From NCBI GenBank assembly GCA_038373865.1, contig JAXGGA010005236.1:1-64000 (forward strand): a stretch of DNA of 64,000 nt. Direction: 5' to 3'. This document shows positions 12,740 to 24,581 of the stretch, one piece after another. The notes under the pieces are model-generated. The model searched no databases, was not told where the DNA came from, and saw nothing but the letters and a program-made list of their open reading frames with translations. A program made the position numbers and the translations under genes. This stretch comes from Uloborus plumipes. Taxonomy: Eukaryota; Arthropoda; Arachnida; Araneae; Uloboridae. How positions within the stretch are numbered: position 1 is the stretch's first letter; each line of letters starts with the position of its first letter.

Positions 12740-13019
12740 TTAACATCTATTAATTTCCAAAAGCAGTATCAAACTCAACTTGATGAAGGATACTATTTTG
12801 TTCAATTTCCGCTGAGAGGAGGAATATTTTTGTAAAACACAAAAATGCCTTGAAAGATTTTGAAATTTTGTAGCATTTCGTTGGATGTTGGTATCTGTGT
12901 GTCTGTTTGGGAATGATAGATTTTGTTTGTTCTAGTCAGATATTATGTCACAGAACGCATCGAATATATTTTCTTCCTCTTATTTTTAAAAAGTGGCAAT
13001 TCTTCATGGGATTTCCTAG

Positions 13020-13582
13020 CTCCTATCATTCCTCTATCTCGAGCATATTTCTTAAATACGACCCATTAAGACCGGCTCGATAGCTCCTCGTCAATCACAT
13101 TCAAAGTCATCTTTCTCGCTGAAGGTCAGCGCTCAGCAATGGCCATCGTCCTCACGAGCGCGCTGAAAGGAGAGCAGACAAAGCAAAAAAAGAAAAGGAA
13201 GAAGAAAAAAAAAACGCACGAGCAGAAAAATGTTTGTGGCGAAGGCAGACGGGACCGAAGAAAAAACCGTTGGCCAAGTTGTTCCACTACCATTGGTCAA
13301 GAATTGCTTCGCCCGGGAAAAAACGGCCTCTTCTCATTGGACGGTGAGCGCCAGACAGAAGTTTCTCAAAGTCCAACGGAATCCGGAAAAACGAAAAACA
13401 AAAGGAAAAAAAAAATTAGCATACGTCGGGGGGTATGAATCAAGAATGCGGTGCAGAAAGTGAATTCTATGGAAGACGGAGAGGGTCGAGCTATCAACAG
13501 TCGGGAAGTTTCGCGTAATATCGGTAGAGTTCGGATCTTTCAACGGTCTGCATCATGTGAGGCATTTTTCGTAGCGGAGACG
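13020..13582 (+). other. GC-richer island with splice donor; candidate first exon of the mir-100/let-7 transcript
   Basis: This stretch is clearly richer in G, C and CpG than the surrounding DNA and contains no repeat I recognise. It ends at GCGGAGACG followed by GTGAGT (13583 on), a close match to a strong 5' splice site on the + strand. The 99-codon frame at 13139-13438 is mostly lysine runs from A-rich sequence, overlaps other frames, and does not look like a conserved protein. Position upstream of mir-100 and let-7 on the same strand makes a noncoding first exon of the primary microRNA transcript a reasonable inference. No TATA box was identified. An unrelated 5' UTR exon is the main alternative. 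Confidence 0.35.
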
Positions 13583-13590
13583 GTGAGTTT

Positions 13591-14654
13591 TTTCTGGTTA
13601 TTTTCTGCTTGAAAAATTTTATGCTTTCAAACCTTAGTAATCGCGTTTTTATACTAGCTTCATGCTTTTAATTAAAAAATAATAATAATATCCTAACTCG
13701 ACCGTGGATTAAATGAGAACTATAAAAACAGCATAATAAATGTGTAAATTGGAAGAATAGCGAATACTTGTTACGAGCTTTCAAGAAACTCCTTTCTCTT
13801 TTGTTCAATAGTGTTTTATTTAATTTTATTACTATTATTTTTTTTTTAATTGAAGAAGGAATTTCATTCTAAACATGTGTTTGCAATTCTTGTTGCTATT
13901 TGTGGAATTGCAGTTCTTATTGCCATTTGCGCAAGTTCACGAAGGCAAATATTTAACTTGAAATGATTTATTTAATGTAGTTTTCTGTTCATCTTCTGCA
14001 TGTTACATCATAAAGTGTAAAATGGATAAACATATTTTGGTTCGTTGTTGGGCATTCGATTGAATTTGCCCTTTCACTCTGTAGTCACAAAAAAAAAGAG
14101 AAGAATTTTTTTTAAAGTGCTATCTGATTAATTTTAGGGCTATTTAGTTTTTAAGTGCTATTACCGGTTGTTTCTCAATTTGTGCACTATCTGTAAAAAA
14201 AAAAAAAAAAAAAAAACATATAAATCGAATGCACTGCACAATCCACACACATTTTAAATTTGATGATGAATGCATTAATTATTTTACTATTGTTATAATT
14301 ATTATTTGAAATAATGGACAACTTTTAATAGATTTGAAGAGAAAAATGATTTAATCCGGTTTTTCAAAAAAATTGAAAAATGGAAATGATGTTAAAAACA
14401 ATGCTCATTCTGTACTTTCATATCTAAAATAGTTTTGGGGGAAAATTTTTCATTTATTTTAATACTATATCATGGTTTAAGATTGAGTACAATATAAGAT
14501 GTATAGATAATTAAATTGGATATTTCGTTTTACCGTTACACAGACATGCTTTTTAATCTTCTGATACTTTCTAGTGTCATAATACTCGGTACTCGACTAA
14601 ATTTTGGATCAGGTACTCAGCCAATACCGAGTAGTTGTAGAAATTGAGTATTGC
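13591..14654. other. AT-rich, probably intronic; no gene seen
   Basis: Follows the putative splice donor. It contains a poly-A run at 14195-14216 and an ACTCGGTACTCG phrase near 14586, partly echoed at 15695, which may be the edges of an older repeat. Confidence 0.35.
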
Positions 14655-14658
14655 TTAA

Positions 14659-15141
14659 CCCAATTATGCTCAGTAGCCTAAAAACGGGACGCTTGTTAGT
14701 TACTGCATACAAAAACCTGTAATGGGTATATCCTTTTACTGAAGCTGTTTTTCACAAGTTAAATAGTCCCTCTTCTTGAGAAAACCAGTTAGAGCCACTA
14801 TTTGGACATCAGATTTTATTTATGGACAGCTATTTTCATACAAATCAGCCAAGCAACGATCCAGCATGGGTTGGCACAGAAAGTAAATTTTTTGCGAGCT
14901 TATTTTTCATAAAATTAAACTATTTTAAAATGATTTTCTTAAAATTGATCACAGATGCCTTCTGTAATGTTACTTTGCAAAAGTAAAGTCAAGTAAGGTC
15001 GTATTTTGCTCACTTATTCGCAAAATATCTCATAAACAGGACGTTAAAAAACTTAATAAATATGGCAACCATTCCAAGTATAAGAGTTAAGCAGACAAAA
15101 TTTGAAAAAAAATTGTTAAAAAAATTTTGAGCATAAATGGG
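14659..15141. mobile_element. piggyBac-type MITE
   Basis: TTAA lies on both sides (14655-14658 and 15142-15145). The left end CCCAATTATGCTCA matches the reverse complement of the right end, CCCATTTATGCTCA, with one mismatch. The ends resemble those of the 62164-62678 copy (CCCATTAATGCCTG), so the same transposase type may have moved both. No coding sequence. Confidence 0.75.
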
Positions 15142-15145
15142 TTAA

Positions 15146-17379
15146 GACAACAAAATTTTGAGGAATTTACCATTGCTTTATTCATAAAATACAATTGTAT
15201 TCTATGTATGAGTTGAAAAAGAAATATAAAAAACCCCTCTTATGAAATTAAGTAGTGAATAATAGTTAGCTATGGCCAATGTCATGTCTACCATGCCAAA
15301 GGCATGACTATATTCGGGTATAACTACCTTTTCTATTATCGCATATTAGTGTTGTACAAGTTACTTTTGACATCGAACAAGCCAACTGATCCCTTAGGTT
15401 AGTATTCATAGACTAATGAGAAAAATCTTAAATCGTATTTTAACTGATTTAAAATTCGAATCATTTGAAAACTTAGATTGTGAATTTTTTAAACCAAGTT
15501 TTGCAGATTCAATTTTTTAGCATGTAGTAGCAATACATATAAGTAAAATTAAGTCACTTTTATAATGGAAAGGAAATAGTTGTGACTACTTGGGATACAG
15601 ATTTATTTAGGAAAAAAAACGAAAAATGCAATGAAAACATTTAAACAAATTAAAATCATTGTATTTTAAATTATCGGGTAAAAACCGTAAAAAGTACTCG
15701 GTAACTAGATACTCAGCCGAGTAGGGAAAGGTGCTACGTCTTCAATATTTTCTAAAATTTATTTTCAAAAAAGAGCATAATGACAGGCAACATGCCTGTC
15801 ATTGAAGCTGAAAATCCAATACTTGTAGAAGATTTCAGATTTTGATCCAATACAATTGCGAAAAAATTTACATTTTTAAATTCTATTCTTTAGAATTTTT
15901 GTAAGTTTCATTTCTTGTGCAATAAAATCAAATTTTAGTGAATGCAGGTGGAACGAGTTTTCTAAAATAAGTTTTGGACAATTAGAAAAGAAAATTCAAT
16001 TGAATGAACAATATTTGTGTACCTTGTTGTACCTTAAGCGAACCTTAAGATATTCCGGAAACATTTAATACGTTATGAATGAATTCGCTGCACTACCAGA
16101 TCAGGCTTCTGGAAAGTGGGTCGCAATGTTTATAAGTTTAGAAACATGTTATGCACTAAATATTCAATACGCTGTAGAATTATATTCTAAATAGTGCGTT
16201 GCAGTATTAAAATGTTCGGAATCAATTTTCTCTTGATTTACAATAAAGATCAGTTTCGCTCAAAACCAGGTGAATTGAAATTTTTGATTTTGCTATGTAA
16301 AACCTTGTAACATGAAAAAATACTGAATATGCATAAGTCAGTCATTTGTTTAGTTAAAGCAAAATTAAAACATCTTTTAAAACATGAAATGATACTTTGT
16401 TCATAAAATTACTAAGGTATGTAAAAAATGTTAGGGCATGTTTAACTGTTTTAAATTTTAAACAAAAAGGCCTTCCTCTCAAACGGTGGTGTGATTGTTT
16501 TGCTTTTTTTTTAATCCCTTGCTTCGGGTTTAAGATATTTGTCGCTTTTTTTCAAATAGCTGTTGTCCTTTAATCATTTTCAACTAGAAAAATTGCAGAA
16601 ATGGAATTTTTGCTTCAAAAATATTTTATTATCAATTGAAATTTCATTCTTTAAAAATGTAAACTTAGATAAAACTTTTGTAACTGGGTGCGTTGTAAGG
16701 GAAATTATTGTTACTTCAAATTTATGTATTCTGCATGTGCAGCCAAATAATCGTTTTTAGCAGTTTTTTTTTTTAATCCGTTAATTTATAAAACGTGTAA
16801 AACTGAAATCGTGTAAACAAGTGCTTTGTAAATTGGGGGATAGGTGCACTATACCTTTCCTTTTTTGATCCTTGTACAACTCATTGGTTTAATTATTGTG
16901 CTCTACTATTATTTTGGTTTATTCGTGTGTGTGTGTAGATTTTTCTGTGTCTTCTTGAGACTTAGAAGGAATTGATAGTTAAGCTACAATAATTGTAAAA
17001 GCTGGTGACTGTGTATTTGTGAATCTTATATCAAAGAAAACCATAAAGTATTATGTAGCTCTAATTTTGAAATTTGATGATGCAAATGAAAATCTGCTAA
17101 ATTTGGAGGGAAGATTAGAGATCGGTACTTTTAATTGTCCTGATGCAAACTGATGTTAGAATTGTTTCTTAAGATGGAAGTGATAATGATTCTTCCGCTG
17201 CCACTTAGTGTTTCCAATTTCTTTTTCAACCAATGATGTTAGCTAATTTACCAGTCATATTGCCAATTCTTGTGTGGTAATATGGAAATCGAGTAAGGAT
17301 TGATATAATCAACCATCAACTCCAAGAAAATCAATTCTGAATTGCTTTATAGAGAGAAGTGTGAACGGCTGCGTTCGTC
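15146..17379. other. AT-rich, probably intronic; no gene seen
   Basis: Many A/T runs and a short GT run near 16926. No feature is recognised until the mir-100 pair. Confidence 0.35.
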
Positions 17380-17446
17380 TTGATATCTACCCGTAGATCC
17401 GAACTTGTGTTTCTTCAACATCACAAGTTAGATTGTGTTCGCCGTG
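17380..17446 (+). ncRNA. mir-100: miR-100-type precursor, copy 1
   Basis: The mature-like segment at 17388-17409 contains ACCCGTAGATCCGAACTTG, the conserved miR-100 5p sequence, with seed ACCCGTA. Base 1 is T instead of the usual A, which leaves the seed unchanged. The loop (TTTCTTCAACA) is followed by TCACAAGTTAGATTGT, which pairs with the 3' half of the 5p arm. Beyond that point the 3' arm (GTTCGCCGTG) pairs poorly with the 5' half of the mature sequence, unlike copy 2. miR-100 belongs to the miR-10/99/100 family and is normally co-transcribed with let-7. Whether this copy is processed is uncertain. Confidence 0.8.
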
Positions 17447-17447
17447 A

Positions 17448-17525
17448 CAGTTGACATCTACCCGTAGATCCGAACTTGTGTTACTTCAACATCACAAGTT
17501 AGATTGTACGGGAGGGTGTAAGCTG
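17448..17525 (+). ncRNA. mir-100: miR-100-type precursor, copy 2 (well-folded)
   Basis: The mature-like segment 17459-17480 is identical over 22 bases to that of copy 1 (71 bp upstream) and carries the miR-100 core ACCCGTAGATCCGAAC. Here the 3' arm pairs along the whole hairpin: ACAAGT against ACTTGT near the loop, TACGGG against CCCGTA, and a lower stem of CAGTTGACA against TGTAAGCTG. Pairing is interrupted by a few mismatches in the middle, as is usual for a precursor. The loop is TTACTTCAACA. Copies 1 and 2 match over roughly 52 bases with one substitution in the loop, so this is a recent-looking tandem duplication. Confidence 0.9.
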
Positions 17526-19379
17526 ACACGCACGTCTTCAATGGACTGAAAAACTTTCAAGACAAAAATCTCTTTGGAGCGTTCAAAGACCCAATCCAAC
17601 TCTTATCCTCAAGAGTGAAGAATTTTATGAAAATGAATAGTTTGCTGGATAGATGATTTTGCCTGATTTCCTCAATTTTGTCACTTGATGGCTGGAATGT
17701 GAAGAAGAAAAACGAGAAATTTTTAGTCCAATGTTGTTATATCAATTAGAATGAAGCTGTGTGTATCGAATTGCTTGACAGATTTTAATTGCTTCTAGTT
17801 GCAAAATACATTTAGAAATGGATTTTAAAATTCTAGTGCAGAATTACTAATGCATTTAGCGATGTGAAATACAAATTCTTTATTCTGCAGATCGCATTTC
17901 TCTATTTTTTTCTCTAGCGAGATTGTCAAAAAACTTAAGTTTGGATTCACTTTATTTCCATCAGAAAAACAATTTAATTCGTAAAAATGGGCAAGTCCGA
18001 TTTTCAAGATTAGCATGGGAAATATGAAGTGGTAACTTAAGTAGTTGTTGGTAGTATGTTTTCTTTGTTGTTGTTGTGTTTTGTGTCAAAGTTTTGATCA
18101 TTTTGAAGCACTTTGATAGTTTTTGGTTCAATTGCAATATTCTAACTAATCGATAGCGTAATTGTAAAGTTCAAATGAACATTTTGGTAAAAATGTGCCA
18201 AACTGTCTAATATGCATGTATCAAAATTTTTTTATCAATTTCATTATTTCAGAAATAGTTAAGTCGTCTAATTTCAATGACAAATTTATTCGAACAATGC
18301 TTCCAACGAGCGATGAAATGAGCATACGTCATTTGCATATTTTGAGCCTTAATTGTAGCTAATGAATTAATAATGAATACCAATTCCAAGAAATATTTTG
18401 ATTTAAGTAATGGGAAATATTGTGCCTTGGGATAGTAAATCTAATGCCTAAAAATCACCTCTCTTCATTCTACGAGTATATTCTAAAATTTCTCAAACTG
18501 TGATTTACTTCTAAGTTCTAATTGTACGTTGTGTCAAATTAATGAATGTATATTTTAAACTTTAGTAGTGATTGAAGTTAAGTTGCAATTGGGACAAAAT
18601 TGCTATGCACTTCAGTAATTTGTAACATGGATTTGATCCGAGTTAATCCCCCATCGTTACTGTACTGATTGTACTGAAAGACAATTACAGATACAAGGGA
18701 GGGACAGCCGCCCCTCCCTTGAGGGAACTTGCACTGATTTTTAAAAATTGAAGTCCTAAAAACGGAAGTGTAGCAAATCTTTGATGACATTACTTCAAAT
18801 GATGAAGCTACAGGGACTTTCCTCCGGTAATTTTTCATAACTGAAGTTCCACAAAACGAAAATGTTGATAACTTTCGATGATGTTAGAGATTGTTTGAAA
18901 CATTCACCCGGAATTTTTATTACGTTGAGGTTCTAAACACGCAATTTTAAAATAACGTTGGTAACGGAAAAGAAATATGTTCTTAAACCTCCTGCCCACT
19001 CCTTGGCTAAATTTCAATATTTTATAAATAAATATAATATGGTGACTCCCCCGCCCCTCCAAGTGCATGTGAATCAGTTAAGCAGTAATAAATAGGTAAA
19101 AAAATTAATTGCCCCCTCCTTGAAAAAAATTCTGGATCCGTCCTTGCTGAAGGATATTTTTTGTTTATCTCATTGATAACGCCCATATTTTCGCTTTTGA
19201 AAAAGATATTTTATAAATCATAGGTATTGCTTTTTTCTGTTTGTATTGGTGGAATATGCCGTCCGACACCTTAAATTCCTTTCGAAGTTTGTAAGAGTGT
19301 TATGAAAAATCCGCTACGCCAGAGTTATTTTAACGTCCAAGAAAACACCTATTCTTTATTCATCGGATGAACGACTTTT
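17526..19379. other. AT-rich with a truncated dispersed repeat at about 18690-19147
   Basis: Most of this stretch is featureless. At 18700-18735 there is a CCGCCCCTCCCTTGAGGG block, and at 19095-19145 the phrase TTCTGGATCCGTCCTTG, typical of one end of a dispersed element. I could not pair the ends or find a TSD, so I call only a degraded repeat. Confidence 0.35.
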
Positions 19380-19860
19380 TTTCTATTTCCTTCGCTTTTT
19401 GTTCGATTTCTTTCAATGCAGAAAAGCTCTTCCTTCGAGCTTGCCACTCACATGGCCACTTTGGTCAATTTTCTGCAACAAAAAAATCGAAATCGGCCGA
19501 CATTTCCTGGCGATTCCCATTCTCCTACGTGCCAAGTGTTGTTCTGCAGCACCCTTTTCTCCAGTGTCTTTCCTTCCGACCGTTGATAGTCTCCTTCCCC
19601 GGAGTGTGTCTCGAGCTCGCGCGTGTGTGTACAGGTGATTAAACAACTTCGCATTTCTCTCTCTCTCTCTCGGCCGCGACTTTTCTCGAGCCGGCTCAAA
19701 AACAAAAGGCGAGTAATTACCCGTCTTAGGCAATGACGGGAAATCAATAACGGGGCCTTCCTCTTTTCGACGCGCAACTGGAGGGAGAAATTGCTTGCTT
19801 CGTTCGATGAGATATCTATCCTATGCGTCGGATTCTTTTCTTCGTCTTTGTAGGAGAACC
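19380..19860 (+). other. Second GC- and pyrimidine-rich island; candidate alternative promoter or exon
   Basis: Much richer in G, C and CpG than its flanks. It begins after a pyrimidine tract ending TTTCAATGCAG (an acceptor-like site at about 19421) and includes GTGTACAG followed by GTGATT at 19627-19638, which could be a donor. A (CT)n run at 19656-19671 is GAGA-like. Open frames of 79-109 codons occur on both strands, which is what GC-rich noncoding sequence gives by chance; none has a recognisable domain. Lying between mir-100 and let-7, it could be an exon or internal promoter of the primary transcript (inference). Confidence 0.3.
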
Positions 19861-19995
19861 TTTTGAATATCTGTTCATGCTTGCTGATTTATTTTCTTTG
19901 AAATTTTCTGCTGTCATTGTTTAGTTCAGATTCCATACTTCATATCAACCAAAATATCGATTCTCTTTCTAATTTTTCTGTTTCTACATTCTGTA

Positions 19996-20244
19996 CCTCA
20001 GAACCAGAACGACGTAAGTCAAAAATGGCGATTTTCACTTTTTTGTTGCATTGTATATAGAATCTTATTCCGCATCGACCCATGAGAAAGCTATTCCAGA
20101 AAAGACATTCCTTCATAATTATTTAGCAGCTTTGAAAGAGCACTAGTCCCATCCTTTGCATGCATCCGACAATCGTTTTCGCCCTCTACTGAAAAGTGAC
20201 GAAAATGGACTTACGGTAGTCTGGTTCTGAGTCTGGTTCTGAGG
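19996..20244. mobile_element. TA-flanked MITE
   Basis: CCTCAGAACCAGA at the left is matched by TCTGGTTCTGAGG at the right, with TA at 19994-19995 and 20245-20246. The inversion extends through GTAAGTC and GACTTAC after a short duplication of the CAGAACCAGA phrase. It is 249 bp and non-coding. Confidence 0.7.
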
Positions 20245-20246
20245 TA

Positions 20247-23200
20247 CAGCACTTTGTTTGGCGAAAGCTATTGGTAAAGTCGCTTGGGCGGGAGGATGTT
20301 TACTGCTATCTTATTCTTCTTCAAATACCATGAACCAGTAACGTAGTAGACCATTTTCCATGGGGAGAGGTTTGATCACAACGGTCCTTGCATCTATTAT
20401 ATATATAACCATACTGGGAATGTAAATGTGGCTTGAAATCAAAGGTTCTATAGAGTCCCTCTTCCTCGCTCGCCCTTGTGTGTGTCTTGCACCATAAAAT
20501 AAGTGTCTGACAAAAATTCAGAAGAAATAAGGAGATTTTGTTAAGTCGTAAGATGAAGGAAAATAAAAAAGTAGAGAAGATCTCTCGTCTCTGTTACCGT
20601 GGTGGTTAGCACCCTTAAGTTCGGTGCAGCCATTGGTGGGTGACTGTTGTGGTTATCACAAGTCGTCCAGTGAGAATTCTCAATCTATTTAGAATTGCGT
20701 TCAGTCTAAACAAGAAGTCAACTTGTTACTGATTGGCTCGTCCGTACTTCTGCTTTATCATCTCCTTATTCCAGATTTTATTCCCCATCTATCATCGAAT
20801 CAGTTTAACAGTAAATTGAAAAGCCCACCATCTGCAAGTTCAAGGATCTTCTGCGCACCCAGTCATCCATCATCATGTCTTCGCCAAGCGTTACGACTAT
20901 GTAATTATTTGACAACGGAATATCGATGTTAATGACTAATTTTATGCTTGGATATTTTGCTTAGGTGTCGCAAATAATTTATTAACTCAATTTCCAATGA
21001 AAGTTACAGACATGGGTGTTTTGGAGTTGCCGTGAGTAAAAGGATTTCTCTCAAGTAATGCGAAAAAATGTTTAAAGAAAAGTTAATAAAATGAACATCC
21101 AAATATTACCTTATTCAAAAAATTACTTTTCATGTACTTAAGTCAATTAGATCAAATTGTATGACCTTATGTTTTATGTAATTCCGAAGCACATAGCTTT
21201 TGTTTTGATTTCTAATTTGAGGTTGAATACGCTGTTTCATGAAAACAAATACACCTATGTTTTACTTCGTTCCCGTTTTCAATTGGTGTACGTAATTCTT
21301 GAAGCTAGCAGTTATAAACACAACTAATGATCTTATAAAAATTGCATTAAATGTAATTTTAGATGTATAGCTTTGCGTACTTGATGAATGTATGTTTGCC
21401 CCCTTTATTTTATCTTTCTTTTCCCAGATAGCGTATGATGTGAGTATTGAAATATCAGCCTGTTACTTTGAAACGTTTATCACGCATTCACGACATTGTT
21501 ACCACAGTCATGTGAAAACTGTATGTTTTATACTGTTTTTTCTTCATTATTTCAATCGCTATGTTTCGCCTCAAAGTCATTAAACAAACTTACCCCTGAA
21601 AAAGAAATGTTATAAGTATCTTCAGGGTTGTTGGGCTTAAACCGCCTTGATTTAAACCAAGGTTTAAAAAAAAAAAAAAAAAAAAAAAAACATGTTTTTT
21701 TTTTTTTTTTTTGAAAATGTTCCAAATGATTTAATAAATATTACATAATATTGTAAAATTTAATTAATGTAAAGTAACCTGTAAAGATTTAGACATAAAT
21801 TATAGATTATTAAATTTGAAAACTTGCTTTTTTATTAACGTTTGTTAAGCAAGTTTGCTACTTTTTTTTAAAAAAACCATTGGAAAACCTTCCCATTAGG
21901 CACATACATTTTCAACGTAGCATCACAAAGTTTTTCTAAAATTACGTGGTAAGTCCAAGTAGTTTTTTGTCTTTATTCACTTATTTCAATTTTTATTTAT
22001 TTATTAATTTATTTTTGTCTCTTACATTTCAAAATTTTCCAAAAAGCATGTCGGCCAAAACTTCATTTTACTAGATAAGATTTATAAAAATAATTGTGTA
22101 TGGTGATGCAATCCGCGTTGTATAAAATTCTTAGCTCTGCAGAATATATAAATAACAAGAGAAAAAGATAACTAAATAAGTCCAAGAGTATTTAAAGTGT
22201 ACGCATAAAATGGTCCTGATACACGAACGCTTTTTGTCTTATCGCATAGGTAGAATTGAAGGGATCATTAAAAATGCCTTTTGCAAAACTTTCTACCAAA
22301 AATATGAACATCCGTATATTTTTTTTCTACTTGAATATCCTTGCACTGAAAAAGAAAAACTAACGGAAGCAACCTGTATTATCATAATTCTTAAAGGTTG
22401 GATATCTTAAAGGCTTTTTCTACCTCCCACTTCCGAAATTCCGCGCTGTAGGTCAATGGATCAATACTTGGACAGGAGGAAGTGCGAGATAGGTGACCAA
22501 TAGGAAACTGTTGTTGAAAAATATTCCCCTCTAATGGAGGAGGGAAAATTCGCAGTAATGTGTATGCTTCCTTTTGTAATAATTAGCAAAGTGCTAATAA
22601 ACAGAATATTTTCCCACTTTTTTTTTATCAATTATAAGTTTTGAGCCTGAAAAAAAAAAAAAAAAACTTTTTATATCTAGCATTTTACATGTATGAAAGA
22701 ATGTAGTTAACAATTCTTATCATATTATCTTAATTGGCGCAGATTATTATTATGTTATTAAAGCACCTATATTTTGTTGAAATAGCTGTACAAGATTTAT
22801 TTGCGTTACACTTTCTGCCGAATAATGCGACATGCACATCATCATCATCATCATCATAAATATTTGTATGCTGAGAAATGGGAAATAACTGCAGCCTTAA
22901 AAAATAAATTTAAAAAAAAAAGACAAAGGAAACTTTAACTCGAATTTGACAAATTACCTTCACAGTCAAGGATTGTAGCAAGGTGATTACTGTAATCTTA
23001 AAATTTATCATTTGAGTCTTTATTTCTTTAGATTTTTTTTAAAATCATACTCTAAATGTAGAAATGTGTGTGTGTGTGTATAATATATAGATAGATAGAT
23101 AGATAAACTTCATATTTTAAAAAGCATTAAACGTCAAAAATGAAGTTATTTCAGCGGTAATAATTGTGCGCAATCTTAATATTAAATAAAATATTAATAT

Positions 23201-24255
23201 TCAATTCGAAATTGCCAAAAGAAAAAAAATCAACAAGTGGAGATTTAAAATTTGCCATTCATAAATAAACTATATAAGGAAATACAGATTTGATTAAAAT
23301 AAAAACTAATAGTACATTAACTTATGCTGTCTGCCTACGTCGATGCAAATCTTGTTACAATGAAAATGCACAATAAATTTAACTCTGTACGTCGGAAAGA
23401 GGAAACATTAAGATTAACACTGTTTATTACATATCCTTTGCAAAAAAGTACATTTTCCGTTTAAGTGTGTTAACATAAGTTCTTAGTATTTCCGTGTTTT
23501 TTTTTTTAATTGCTAGCGTATTTAATTGCTACATCACCACACTTTTAACTTTGCTCTGTATTTAATTTTGTTCACGAAAATGGAGATTTTTTTTTTTTCG
23601 TTTTTCCAAGGTTTAAAAAAAAAAAACGGTTTTTTTTTTCGAGTTTTTGATAAGAAACTTGGTTGTTTTCGGGTTTTTTCAAGACTTATTGAATAATTCA
23701 TCAGCATTGCAATATTGATTTTTTTAAAATGCATAATGGCGTTCTTATTATACTCGTATATGCACAGGCACACTAATGTTTTATCATTCGGTTCATTGAG
23801 TTACTGGCCCTTCCAAAGCATTGAGCTGCATTTAACCTTAACTCATACATATATTTTTCCTCAAATATGTTGTAAAAAATGTCAAAATAGAAGAAGAAAA
23901 TTGAATTAAAAGTAGTTTAATATTTATTTGAAATATCATTTTTTCCCTTAAAACATTACCATTTAAAATGGAAGCATTTACCTCGTTTCAGTTAAAAATT
24001 GTGTGAGTATAACATTTTGAATAGAGTGCTCCTTGGAATCCCAAAATACTGTAGTAATGTATTTTTTACAGTTAGTTCTCACAATTTATGGTTAAGTTTT
24101 AAGGGGGCAGCATAAACCATAAACATGAATAAAATTTCTTACTGGGAGAAGTTGAAAATAAAGATTTGAGCAGAAGGTACCATTTAACTGTTAACGCTAC
24201 ATATTTATTTAAAGTAATTTCGAAACCTTTTCTTGAAAAAATTTTTAGCTGTACC
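20247..24255. other. AT-rich with microsatellites; no gene seen
   Basis: It holds a hAT-like left end CAGGGTTGTTGGGCTTAAAC at 21623 with no right partner found, long A and T runs at 21664-21712, a (CAT)n tract at about 22837-22857, (GT)n next to (AGAT)n at 23067-23105, and a run of A and T tracts at 23590-23640. A GTGGTGGTTAGCAC phrase at 20600 resembles a tRNA-type A box, but no B box follows at a sensible distance. Confidence 0.4.
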
Positions 24256-24581
24256 GATCATGTCGGGGTTATGTTTTTGACGTCGAAAACTGGTTTTTGA
24301 CATGACGTGTCAAAAACTGATATCATTGTCAAATACAGTCCTTCTTGACATGTTTTATAAACACATTTGGTTTTCTGATGCAGAAAATGTTTAAACTATA
24401 TAATGTATACATCATATTATGTAATATAAATTAAATTAATAAGTTCATTGAAAGGAGTTAATAAATTTTTCTTCAAATTTATTTGCTATTCTGTAAAAAG
24501 GCTACTGATAATAAAATTTAAGCCCAATTTTCAAAGCAATTCTGCTTAAATTTTTCAATAACTGAAACAATTAGTTGCAAG

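Noticed and set aside
13139..13463. Lysine-rich open frames of 99 and 77 codons
   Set aside because: They overlap in different frames, owe their content to A-rich runs, and lie in what looks like a noncoding exon.
18690..19147. Complete hAT MITE
   Set aside because: The right end CTGGATCCGTCCTTG has no matching left end, and the putative flanks TACAGATA and CTGAAGGA do not agree.
19367..19777. Four overlapping open frames of 79-109 codons on both strands
   Set aside because: Open frames in several phases at once are expected from GC-rich, low-stop sequence; there is no domain and no clear codon bias.
20590..20650. tRNA gene or tRNA-derived SINE head
   Set aside because: A GTGGTGGTTAGCAC phrase resembles an A box, but no GGTTCRANNCC-type B box follows and no cloverleaf can be drawn.
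22837..23105. Possible functional motif arrays
   Set aside because: These are ordinary (CAT)n, (GT)n and (AGAT)n microsatellites.
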